DNA from: Erythroxylum novogranatense
Lineage: Eukaryota; Streptophyta; Magnoliopsida; Malpighiales; Erythroxylaceae
Assembly: GCA_029891385.1 (NCBI GenBank)
Contig: CM057228.1
Span: 24,697,809-24,761,808, forward strand
Length of the DNA stretch: 64,000 nt
Direction: 5' to 3'
Made by a program: the position numbers and the translations under genes. The notes under the pieces were generated by a model. That model did no database searches, had not been told where the DNA came from, and saw only the letters and a list, made by a program, of their open reading frames with translations. Shown here piece by piece: positions 44,417 to 54,944 of this stretch (positions within the stretch are counted from its first letter, which is position 1; each line of letters opens with the position of its first letter).

Positions 44417-44451
<35 letters not shown>
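44417..44451 (+). repeat. (GT)n(TA)n simple repeat
   Basis: A GT run followed by a TA run in the C 3' LTR; likely polymorphic. Confidence 0.9.
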
Positions 44452-46299
44452 TATGTTGAGCCTTGGGATTAGCATGTATGGTTGGGAATTAGAATTTTGG
44501 AAATCAAGTGAAGGGTTAGAATTTGATGTTGGAAGGAATGGGCTATATAGAATAAGTGGATTATGTGTAGTGGGCTTGTGAGGAGGAGGAGAGCCCAAAG
44601 CCTTGTAAGTTATAAAGAGAGATTTAAGGAGTATCAAAACTATTTAGTTTTGATGAGGGATTTAAAGATGAGAATAAAATAGAGTTAAATGAATTAAAAG
44701 AAGAGAAGAAGGGAAAACGTGAGCAAGGGAAAAAGAGAACCTTCGGCTAAGTGGAAGAGAGTCGTAGGAAGCTTGAAGAAGAGGAAAAAGAAGAGAAATC
44801 GACTTATTAGAGGTTAGTTCCATCTTTATTTATGTTAGATTCGAAAATGGGATGAAATGGAAGTTAGAGTTTGTGTAGAGATTGAAGAAAGATAGAGAGA
44901 AAGGTGAGATCTATGGATTTTAGGGACTTTTAAGCTAAGGTTATGGTTATTCTAGCTTAAATGTCCTATGGTTAGGTTAGGTTTAAAGTTTATTTTCATC
45001 TTTTCTTGATCTATGAATATTATAGCTTTCCTTTAAAATGTATTTATTGAATGGAGTATATTTTACTGAAGGAAATCAAGAGAACCCCACTCAAGACAAG
45101 GAGGGAGGGCAATCTTGAATTCGAAATCCGACAATAGGTGGGTAACATTTTTATAGTTGTTGTGTAATGGGCAAATTCCCTATGTGTGCTATCTCTGTTA
45201 AATGGTGTGTATATTGAAAGTGTTTTCATTTGGTTTGCAAGAAAAGAAAGAAACTATGATGATTTGATAGAATGAAAGAAGCATAAAATGCTATGCTTGT
45301 GCCTTAATGTGTGAGCATAAATTGGTTGTGATTGGGCAAGAGAGAACCTACTTCGATAGTCACGTGCACGTTGACCCCCCCTTAACCTTCTCCCGGCTGC
45401 CTGCTTGAGGCTTACAACATCCAAAAAATGGACTCGTCGTATTTACGGTAAACTTCGGTTTCCGTCGTGTTTAAGGAACTCTCGAGCCAATTGTGTGCAT
45501 TTTAGCATTTAATTGTGTTTATGATGAATAATATATGTTTGATTGATATAAATTCTCATGCTATGCCTTATGTGATGATTTTGGGTTATTGGTGTTTTAT
45601 ATGATAAATTGCTATTGTTCGGATTCTAAATTGTGTGTTGTGTGGCTCATTACTCGATGGCTATAAACATGTTAGCCACTGAGCCGTGTTAACTCACCCC
45701 ATTCTCCCTCCTCAAGTGCAAATTCTAGTTGATCACAGAACCTTGCAAGGCATCAGACATAACTCCAAGAATACTAGAAACTTTTGTATTAAGTTAGTAT
45801 CTAGCTTTTGGAATGGCTTTATAAACATATTGATCATTGAGCATCTCATATTTGTATTTTGTACTTGACTCTTGATGAATATGATGATATGTAATTAAAG
45901 TCATGCTTCAACTCTTTATGTTTTGAGAAGAGAATGAGAGCTCTAGTACTCTCTTCATCATGTGTTTATGTTGATTTTTGATCTGTGTATGGCCTTGAAA
46001 GAGTATGTGTATGAGTATTTTTTTAACTATTGAATAGCTGTTGAAGTTCTGTAAATGCAAATTTGATGTGCTCGTGTAATTGATTTTGAGTATATTGTGT
46101 TGTCTCAGAATAATCTTGTTTGTGGAGAGCTAGTCGATCAGTCTTAAGAGTAAATTTTTGTTTCCCTTAGTGGCCGAGCTTGTCTATGAGTCCTTCTTGA
46201 AAAATGTAGATTTTTCTCTTAGCTTTCCAACGATTCAAACCGTGTCTAATTTGGAGCTCGGAGTCAAAAGTTATTAAGGTTAGAAGTCTGATAGGTAGG

Positions 46300-46440
46300 A
46301 TCATTGGGCGGTCGCTTACCACAGCGCCTAGCCTTCGCACGCTGTCGAACCCCCAGCCGCCCAGCTGGTGCTCGCCCAGCGCGGGTGAGCGCCCAGTGCT
46401 CGGCACGTTGCCGAGCGCCCCTTGGGCGACCTAGCGCGTT
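46300..46440 (+). repeat. GC-rich dyad cassette of the C 3' LTR
   Basis: Repeated GCGCCCAG/GAGCGCC words. A perfect 8-bp stem GCTCGGCA/TGCCGAGC lies at 46398-46416 with loop CGT. The 5' LTR of C lost this part. Confidence 0.7.
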
Positions 46441-46755
46441 TGGGGGTCGGTTTTGGCCGACCGACCCCTCTTCCTTCTTTTGGCCATAACTATTTGTGTA
46501 GACCTCCGATTAAGCTGATTTTCGAAGCGATAGAATCCTAAGAAAATTTTCTATCTTTTTATGCCTGATTTACCAGTATTACTTTTAAATTGAAAAAGGT
46601 GGTTTGAAACAAAGTGTAGAGGTCGGCTAATCAAGTCTGAATATACTTTACTAATTTTGAGATATCTTGAGCTATAGAGCTCTGATCGAAGCAATTCTTA
46701 TTTTAAATTAAACTAGAGACATAAACCTACAAGTTTTATGAAGGAGCCGATTGGC

Positions 46756-46760
46756 ATTTC
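46756..46760. repeat. TSD of element G, left copy (ATTTC)
   Basis: Exact match to 52269-52273; the C LTR reads through as at 16215-16230 in the 5' copy. Confidence 0.85.
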
Positions 46761-49701
46761 TATTGGACCCCATCTCCGAAGCCCAACATTCGGACCTATC
46801 CAGCGTAGAAGACCCACAACCGAACACATATGCTAATCACAAATATGGAAAATTTTCACTTTATAAAAATTTGGGGTTAGCTCTGATAAAAATGATCCCT
46901 CGAATCTCACGATTCCAACGCAACTGGAATCGCTCAATTCGGGTTAGGAATGAAGATGTTATGGTTAAAACACTATCTCGAAGAAAACAATCAAAACTGA
47001 GCACTACCGACTTCGGGTAAGCATTTGAAAATCTTAAAGGCTTAATCACTGATCGGTCTCTTCATAAAACTTGTAGGTTTATGCCTCTAGTTTAATTTAA
47101 AACAAGAATCGCTTTGATCGGAGCTCTATAGCTCAAGATATTTTAAAATTTCTGAAGCATAGTCAGCCCTTATCAACTGATCGCCATGCTTCGTTTCAAA
47201 CCACCATTTTCAATTTGAAAGAAAATCTAATAAGTCCAGTGTAGAAAGGTAGAAAAATCTTTTAGAAATCCAATGCTTCAAGAATGAGGTCGATCGGAAG
47301 TCTGTGCAAAAAGTTATGGCCAAAAGAAGGAAGAGGGGTCGTAAGACAAAAACAGACGATAAAATGAGACGAAGATGACGTCATCCTTAGCCAAAAAAAT
47401 CAGACGGAAATGATGTCATCCTCAGCAAAAATCAGACGGAGATGAACAGTAACATCGTCTGGTTTTTGCTACAGTGCATCGTCTGGTTTTTGCTACAGTG
47501 CATCGTCTGGTTTTTGCTACAGTGCATCGTCTGGTTTTTTCTACAGTGCATCGTCTGGTTTTTGCTAAAGACAACTCCACTTGCAAAGGTCATAACTTTC
47601 CATTCCGAACTCCAAATTTAACAAAATTGGTGTCTATTTCATAGAGAAAAGAAAGATCTACATTTTCATGATGATCACTGACCCAAATTCCAACTCTATA
47701 AGGGTCAAAATGGTCACAAAGGTTCTGTCTAAAATCTGTCATTTGACAACACCTACATTTAATTCTAACCACTCACACCTACCATTTTAATCCCTCATAA
47801 ATAGCTTATAAACATTTTAGAAGAACCCTACAGCTCGCCTATCACTCTCAAGGAGTCATAAAGCTCCCATACAATCCTCTAACAACACAGAAATATCAAA
47901 AATGCAACATACCTGAATTTACAAAACTTTTACAACTCCTAACCTTGGAAATTTTCCAGAAGCTCTTTCAAGGCAAAACCCAGCAGACACCCAATGTAAA
48001 TCTCCAAACTTAAAAGAATGGTACACATGCTTCACACATAGGTCACAAATCAACAAAACATATAATGAAGAGAGTACTAGAGCTCTCATTCTCTTTTCCA
48101 ATCATAAGAAAGATTCATGCATAGCTTTGGTTACATATTGGCATATTCATCAAAATCAAGTACAAAACACAAAAGATGAGATGCTCAATGATCAATATGC
48201 TTACAAAGCTATTCCAAAAGCTAGTTATTAACTTAATACAAAAGTTCCTAAGTTCTTGGAGTGATGTCGATGCCTTGCAAGGTTCGACTCTCAACTTGAA
48301 TTTTCACCTGAGGAGGGAGAATGGGGTGAGCTAACACGGCTCAGTGGCTAACAAATTTATAGCCATCACATAATGAGCCACACACACACAATTAATAATC
48401 CAAAGCATTAACAATTTACATAATAGGTTGAAAACTCAACTTTATCACCTAACTCACAATTTACTCAACTCATCACACAAGGCATAACATAGAATCATCT
48501 TGCAACTAACACCCATCTTATGCATCATAAACACTTATAAATGATGAAATGCACACAATTGGCTCGAGAGTTCCATAGACACGACGGAAACCGAAGTTTA
48601 CCATAATCACGACGAGTCCATTTTTCGGATCTCGTAAGCCTAAAGTAGGCAGCCGGGAGAAGGCTAATGGGGATCAACGTGCACGTGACTTCACAAAGGG
48701 GTTCTCTCTCGCCCAAACACAATCAATATGCTCACATATCAAAACACAAGATTCACATTTTACGCTTATCGCACTCTTTCAAAGCATCAAAGTTCCATTC
48801 TTTCCTCTCAAAACACAAAATTTCATTTTCAATATGCACATAGTATAACAAGATAGCACACATAGGGCTTTGCCCATTACACAATAACTATAAAGATGTT
48901 ACCCACCTATCGTCGGAAATCTGGATTCACGATTGCTCTTCCTCTCTCTCTGAGTGAGGTTTCCTTGGTTCCTTCAATAAAACACATTTCAAACTCATTG
49001 GAAAAGTCGAAACATTCAAGAATCGATAAATCGATAACTAAGTCTTAAACCTAACCTACCCATAGCCCATTTAAGCTAAAACAACCAACCCTAGCTTCGA
49101 ATCACAAAACCACTCATCTCTTCTTTCTTTCTTCATTCCTACACAAACCCTAACCTTCATTTCATCCCATTTCTTGAATCTAACTCAAAGGAAGATAGAT
49201 ACTTACCTTAAGCTCTTGATTTCTCTTCTTTTCTCCTTCTTTATTCTTCTCCACAAGCCCCCACGATTTTCTCTCTTCCTTTCTTCCTTGGCTAGCTCAC
49301 GTTTTCCTTCTCTTCTCCTCTCCTTTGGATTCTACGACACTCTCTTCTCCTCCTCTTCCTTTAACTCTTCTTTAATTCCTTTAATTCATCCTACACCAAA
49401 ACTACATAGTTTTGGCTTTCCCTTACATAAAGGCTTTTGGGCCTCCACCTCCCAAGGCCTACTTCCACCAAACCCACTTATTATTAATCCTCCTTCTACT
49501 TAATCCATTTACCTAAGCCCATACTTTCCAATATTAAGCCCAAGCTTTCATTTAATTTCTAACTTCTAATTTTCAAGCCCAACATATAAAATATTTACAT
49601 AAACACATAATTAAATCAATTAAGACAAAATAAAATAATTAACGAATAAATCCATAAATAAATAATTAATTAATTCAAATAAAAAAATTTTGGGCCCAAC
49701 A
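46761..49701 (-). mobile_element. Element G 3' LTR
   Basis: About 2.9 kb; on the minus strand it runs TGTTGGGCCCAAAATTTT...GGGTCCAATA. Order: G-box CACGTG (48682-48687), block with GTGAGCTAACACGGCTCAGT (48332-48351), a module near 47590-47710, 24-bp array (47453-47570), GGCCATAACTTTTTGCAC block near 47310. Confidence 0.88.
47394..47575. repeat. 24-bp tandem array with inverted flank (G LTR)
   Basis: Five units of CATCGTCTGGTTTTTGCTAC plus AGTG from 47453 to about 47570, four of them head to tail with almost no change. Two inverted, diverged copies lie just before, at about 47395-47405 and 47424-47442. Arms 47424-47438 and 47456-47470 form a 15-bp stem with one G-T pair. Confidence 0.88.
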
Positions 49702-49714
49702 ATTCTCCCCTCCT
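49702..49714 (-). other. Polypurine tract of element G
   Basis: A minus-strand purine run (plus-strand ATTCTCCCCTCCT) adjoining the LTR start. Confidence 0.8.
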
Positions 49715-49719
49715 AATAG

Positions 49720-50870
49720 AATTTCGTCCTCGAAATTGTTACCTGAGTCCATGAAGAGGTAGGGATACTTCTCCCTCATGGCTTCCAAGGGTTCCCAAGT
49801 AGCCTCCTCGGTCGAATGGTTCCTCCACAAGACCTTAACCAGCTTCACAATCTTATTCCTTAGCACTTTTTCCTTTGAATCTAAGATCTCCACTTGTTGC
49901 TCCTCATAACTCAAATCCTCTCTCAACTGAACTTCTGAAGGTTGAACTATATGCGAAGGATCCGACCTATATCTCCTCAGCATCGACACATGGAATACAT
50001 TATGAATCTTAGACAACTCCGATGGCAAATCTAACTTATAAGCCAAAGGCCCAATCCTCTCAATGATCTCGTATGGGCCTATATACCTCGGGCTAAGCTT
50101 ACCTTTCTTACCAAACCTCAAAACGCCTTTCCATGGAGAAGCTCTAAGAAACACCTTCTCACCCACTTCAAATTCCATCTCTTTCCTATGGGCATCCGAA
50201 TAGCTCTTCATCCGATCTTCGAGCGCTTTAAGCCTCTGTTTCACTAGCTTTATCTTATCAACTGTGACTGCACTAACTCAGCCCCACAAACTTTCTTTCA
50301 CCTTCCTCATCCCAACATATAGGAGTTTTACATCTCCTACCATATAAGGCTTCATAAGGGCCATCCAATTCCAGTGATAGGAATTGTTGTAAGCGAATTC
50401 AATCAAAGGTAGGTGATCATCTCACGAACCTTTGAAATCCAAAGCACAAGCCCTCAAAGATTGCCTCCAAAGTCCGAATGGTCCTCTCCGATCGTCCATC
50501 GGTCTCATGGATGGAAAGTCAGACTAAAATGTAATCGAGTCCCCAAAGCCTCCGCAAACTCTCCCAAAATCTGGAGGTAAACCTAGGATCCCTATCGACA
50601 CTATCGAACTCGGAATCCCATGAAGTCCGATCACCTCATCCACATACTTCTTAGCCAAAATATTCAAAGAATCATGCGATTTAATCGTCAAGAAGTGAGT
50701 GACTTAGTCAACCTATCCACAATCACCCATATAGCGTCATGCTTAGGCCAGATCTCGCAATCCCATCGAAAATCCATAGTTATCTTTTCCCATTTCCACT
50801 CCGGAATAGGCAAAGGATTGCTTGCTGAAGGTGCTTGGTGTTCACTTTAACTTGGCACACCAAACATCTT
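49720..50870 (-). pseudogene. pol: Element G integrase core and chromodomain
   Basis: From 50870 down: the integrase core is frameshifted (50870-50250; SIVSDRD- and FHPQTDG-like words are damaged). Then an open frame, 50244-49675, holds MKQRLKALEDRMKSYSDA, VGEKVFLRASPWKGV, GKLSPRYIGPYEIIERIG, FHVSMLRRYRSDPSH and the chromodomain VKVLWRNHSTEEATWEPLEA with EKYPYLF. It matches C's tail almost residue for residue. Confidence 0.88.
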
Positions 50871-52261
50871 TAGCATACTGCTACATCTTTCCTCATTCCT
50901 TTCCACCAAAATGCTCTTTCAAATTCGATACATCTTAGAACTCCCCGGATGCATTGCATAAGGAGCATTATCGCCTCATCAAGAATTTCATCCTCAACTC
51001 TAACTTGCTTAACACACAATCTACTACCCACAACCATCAATCCATCTTCCTTTACCTCTACATTAGACGGCTTTCCATTCTTTATCTCTTCCCTAAGCTT
51101 ACTCAAGTACTCATCCTGATCCTGAAATTCCTTGATCTTCTCCTTCAGCACTGGCCTCACCCTGAAACTTGCCAAAATACACTCAGGCCCATCTTGCCTC
51201 AACATCACATCAAGTCTGCTAAATCCTTCAAAGAAAGGAAGGTACACTGTTTGTCTCCACATGTGCCATGGTGGACTTTCTACTCAATGCATCAGCTACA
51301 ACATTAGCTTTCCCCGGATGGTAGTCTATCACCAAGTCATAATCTTTTAGCAACTCTAACCATCGCCTCTGCCTCAAATTCAGCTCTTTTTGGGTCAACA
51401 AGTATTTAAGGCTCTTATGATCTGTAAATATCCTAGTGGTAACTCCATACAGATAATGTCTCCAAATCTTCAATGCAAAGATTATAGCAGCCAACTCCAA
51501 GTCATGGATCGGATAGTTCATCTCATAAGGCTTCAACTGCCTAGAGGCATAAGCAATCACTTTCTCTCCTTGCATCAATACACACCCTAAACCCTTCCTG
51601 GAGGCATCACTGTACACAATGTACCCATCATTACCAGAAGGCAATGTCAGAATCGGTGCGGTGGTAAGCCGCTTCTTCAACTCCTCGAAACTACCCTGGC
51701 ACTCCTCAGTCCATTCAAATTTTTATTCTTCCTTGTCAACTTGGAAAGTGGAGCAGCTATCAAGGAAAAGCCCTCCACAAACCTCCTGTAATATCCAGCT
51801 AATCCCAAGAAACTTCTCACTTCAGCTACATTCTTTGGCGCTTCCCATTTAACCACAGCTTCTATCTTTTGCGGATCCACATGCACTCCTTGCTCAGAGA
51901 TCACATGCCCCAAAAATACCACTTCCCTTAGCCAAAATTTGCATTTATCGAATTTGGCATACAGCTCATTCTTCCTCAATGTCTCCAAGGCAACCATCAA
52001 ATGATCCTCATGCTCCTCATCACTCTTAGAATAGACCAATATATCATCAATGAAGACGATGATAAATTGATCTAAGAAGGACCTGAAGACTCTATTCATC
52101 AAATCCATAAAGACTGCAGGAGCATTCGTTAACCCGAAAGGCATAACCAAAAACTCAAAGTGGCCATACCTCGTCCTAAAAGCAGTCTTTGACACATCGG
52201 TCTCCTTAATCCTCAACTGATGATAACCCGACCTCAAGTCTATCTTGGAAAAGACTCTCGC
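50871..52261 (-). pseudogene. pol: Element G reverse transcriptase (5'-truncated), RNase H and integrase finger
   Basis: Minus strand, in order: [19 protein letters not shown] (from 52261), [17 protein letters not shown], catalytic [37 protein letters not shown]; a frame change near 51680-51720; RNase H with [29 protein letters not shown] and [17 protein letters not shown]; a further shift, then the integrase finger stretch ending near 50870. RT residues before the IDLRSG strand are missing because of the internal deletion, so no active RT could form. Confidence 0.9.
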
Positions 52262-52268
52262 CCCAACA

Positions 52269-52273
52269 ATTTC
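52269..52273. repeat. TSD of element G, right copy (ATTTC)
   Basis: Pairs with 46756-46760. Confidence 0.85.
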
Positions 52274-52568
52274 AGCCTCTAAAGTTTTCAAATTTTGTCA
52301 TGAAGTCGGTAGAGGGTTAGTTTTCACTGTTTTCTTTAAGATAGTATTTTAACCATAACTCCTTCATTTCTAATCCAAATTGAGCGTTTTCAATGGCGTT
52401 GGAATCGTGAGATCATGAGGAACAATTTTCTTAAAAATCCAATCCCAAATTTTTTTTTACTATTAAAAGTTTCTCTATTTGTGGTCAGTATGTGTTCGTT
52501 TTGGGTCCTCTATGCTTATGTATGCTTGTGTGCTTCCGAATGTTGGGCCTCAGAGACGGGGTCCAACA
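52274..52568 (+). mobile_element. Element C 3' LTR, last part
   Basis: Matches 16220-16510 of the C 5' LTR nearly base for base, ending CGGGGTCCAACA. Confidence 0.88.
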
Positions 52569-52573
52569 TTATT
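52569..52573. repeat. Probable TSD of element C, right copy (TTATT)
   Basis: TTATT starts the resumed RT of element A (TTTATTGATGA in relatives). The left copy is deleted. Confidence 0.5.
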
Positions 52574-54930
52574 GATGATATATTGGTTTATTCTAAGAGT
52601 GATAAGGAGCATGAGGATCATTTGAGGATTGCTTTGGAGACATTGAGGAGAAACGAATTGTATGCGAAATTCGATAAATGCGAATTTTGGCTGAGGGAAG
52701 TTGCATTTCTTGGACATGTAATCTCAGAACAAGGAGTTCATGTGGATCTAAAGAAAATAGAAGCGGTGGTTAATTGGGAAGCCCCGAAGAATGTAGCAGA
52801 GGTGAGGAGTTTTCTGGGTTTGGCAGGTTACTATAGGAGATTTGTGGAGGGATTCTCCATGATAGTCGCTCCGATGACGAAGCTGTTGAGGAAGAATCAG
52901 AAGTTTATCTGGAGTGATGAATGCCATAAGAGCTTTGAGGAGCTCAAGTGTAGATTGACAAGTGCTCCGATTCTGATTCTTCCTTCAGGAGATGAGGGTT
53001 ATACCGTGTATAGTGATGCTTCGAGGAAGGGTCATGGTTGTGTATTGATACAGGGAGACAGGGTGATTGTTTATGCTTCGAGGCAGTTGAAGCCTTATGA
53101 GTTGAATTATCCGACGCATGATTTGGAGTTGGCAGCGGTGATCTTTGCCTTAAAAATTTGGAGGCATTATCTATATGGAGTTTAGACTAGGATCTTTACC
53201 GATCATAAGAGTCTTAAGTACTTGTTGATCCATAAGGAACTGAATTTGAGACAACGATGGTGGATAGAGTTGCTTAAGGATTATGACTTGCTGATTAAGT
53301 ATCATCCGGGCAAGGCTAATGTAGTGGCAGATGCCTTGAGTAGGAAGTCTTCCATTGCTCATGTTCGGATGGTTTATCTTCCTCTATTGGAAGAGATGGC
53401 CAAGCTTAAGATAAGCTTGAAGCGGGAGGAGCCAGATTGTCTTCTAGCTAACTTCCGAGTGAGACCGATACTCAAGGAGAAAGTTAGAGAGTTGCAGGCT
53501 CAAGATGCAGATTTGAGCAAACTCAGAGAGGAAATTTAGAATGGTAAGATTTCTGAAGTGGTAGTGAGTGATGATGGGCTTATGACAGTGGGGAACAGGT
53601 TGTGTATCCCAGATGTGCAGGAGGTTAAGGCTGAGATTATGGATGAGGCACACAATGCATCTTATGCCATGCATCCCGGTAGCACCAGGATGTATAGGGA
53701 TTTGAGAGAGCATTTTTGGTGGAAAGGCATGAAGAGGGATGTAGCAGACTTTTTGAGTAAGTGTCTAGTGTGTCAGCAAGTCAAAGCTGAACACCAGGCA
53801 CCTTCAGGCAAGTTAAGGCCATTGCCTATTCCGGAATGGAAGTGGCAAAGGGTGACCATGGATTTTCTGATGGGTTTGCCTAAGACCAGTAGGAAGCACG
53901 ATGCCATTTGGGTTATTGTGGATCAGTTGACGAAGTCAGTTCACTTTCTAACGATTAAGCAGACTGATTCTCTGCATGTGCTAGCAAAGAAGTATATCGA
54001 TGAGATAGTGAGATTGCATGGGATCCCGAATTCGATTGTGTCTGACAGGGACCCTCGGTTTACTTCAAGATTTTGGGGAAGTTTGTAGGAAGCTTTAGGG
54101 ACTAAGCTGAATTTTAGTACGGCTTTTCACCCTCAGACGGATGGTCAATCTGAGAGGACCCTTCGGACACTTGAGGGAATGCTCAGGGCATGTGTGATGG
54201 ACTTTAGAGGAGCTTGGGATGAGCATTTGCCATTGGTCGAATTTGCTTATAATAATTTGTACCATTCGAGCATTCAGATGGCTCCATATTAGGCTTTGTA
54301 TGGGAGGAGATGTAGGACTTCGATCTGTTGGGATAAAGAAGGAGAGAGAAAACTGGTAGGACCATAATTGAGTCAGACGACAGTTGATAAAGTCAATCTG
54401 ATTAAGCAGCGACTTAAGGCAGCACAGGATAGGATGAAGAGTTACATTGATGCACATCGAACGGAGATGGAGTTCGAAGTCGGTGAGAAAATGTTCCTTA
54501 AGACGTCTCCTTAGAAAGGAGTAATGAGGTTTGGCAAGAAGGGCAAGTTGAGTCCGCGGTATGTGGGTCCTTATGAGATCCTTGAGACGATTGGACAACT
54601 CGCCTACAGATTGACGTTACCTCTGGAATTGTCTCAGATTCATGACGTTTTCCATGTTTCCATGTTGAGGAGGTATAGATCGGATCCTTCTCTTATTATT
54701 CAGACTGGTGAGGTTCAGCTGAGAGATGATTTAAGTTATGGGGAGATTCCAGTAGAGATTTTGGACACCAAGGAAAAATTCCTCAGGAACAAGACAATTC
54801 AGTTAGTCAAAGTCCTGTAGAGGAATCATTCGGTAGAGGAGGCTACATAGGAGCCACTAGAAGCCATGAAGGAGAAGTATCCGCATCTCTTCGATGATTC
54901 AGGTAATAATTTCGATGACAAAATTTTTTT
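52569..54930 (+). pseudogene. pol: Element A pol, second part: RT end, RNase H, integrase, chromodomain
   Basis: One frame without shifts from [18 protein letters not shown] (the first residue of the FIDD motif is lost at the junction) through [13 protein letters not shown], RNase H ([27 protein letters not shown]), ADALSRKS, the integrase finger ([26 protein letters not shown]), core ([42 protein letters not shown]), GKLSPRYVGPYEIL and a chromodomain ending EKYPHLF. About eight point stops break it, nearly all where relatives have Gln (CAG) or Trp (TGG). Integrase D,D motifs look intact. Confidence 0.92.
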
Positions 54931-54944
54931 TAGAGGGGGAGAAA
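54931..54944 (+). other. Polypurine tract of element A
   Basis: TAGAGGGGGAGAAA directly before TGTTGGGCCC. Confidence 0.8.

Larger units (their letters stand above)
44329..46760 (+). mobile_element. Element C 3' LTR, first part
   Basis: Starts TGTTGGGCCCCAAAATT. Contents in order: (GT)n(TA)n run 44417-44451, TATA-like GTTATAAAGA 44609-44618, G-box CACGTG 45361-45366, CTCACCCCATTC block near 45692, one ~130-bp module near 46160-46290, dyad cassette 46300-46440, GTGTAGACCTCCGATTAAGC near 46495. Cut by element G at 46760. Confidence 0.88.
46761..52268 (-). mobile_element. Element G: Tekay-type retrotransposon, reversed, internally deleted
   Basis: On the minus strand: a 7-bp stub TGTTGGG at 52268-52262, directly joined to RT coding ([10 protein letters not shown]), then RNase H, integrase, chromodomain, polypurine tract and a full 3' LTR (49701-46761). 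TSDs ATTTC are exact. The stub is what an LTR start would leave, so the rest of the 5' LTR, primer site, gag, protease and RT start appear deleted with GGG microhomology. The LTR terminus at 46761 is TA rather than TG. Proteins are closest to element C, so the family inserted into its own LTR. Confidence 0.82.
15895..52568 (+). mobile_element. Element C: Tekay-type Ty3/gypsy retrotransposon (hosts D, E and G)
   Basis: Own parts: 5' LTR remnant 15895-16510, primer site 16516-16527, gag 16704-17028 and 19165-20131, pol 20132-22792 and 43551-44310, polypurine tract, and 3' LTR 44329-46760 plus 52274-52568. The right TSD candidate is TTATT (52569-52573). The left end was deleted together with B's LTR. 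Proteins and LTR are closest to element G. Confidence 0.85.

Noticed and set aside
47453..47570. CRISPR-like array
   Set aside because: The 24-bp units are head to tail without spacers and lie inside an LTR of a plant element.
52415..52570. N-terminal extension of the ORF starting at 52415
   Set aside because: Its first ~50 codons are C LTR sequence read in frame with A's RT by chance; the real coding starts at 52569.
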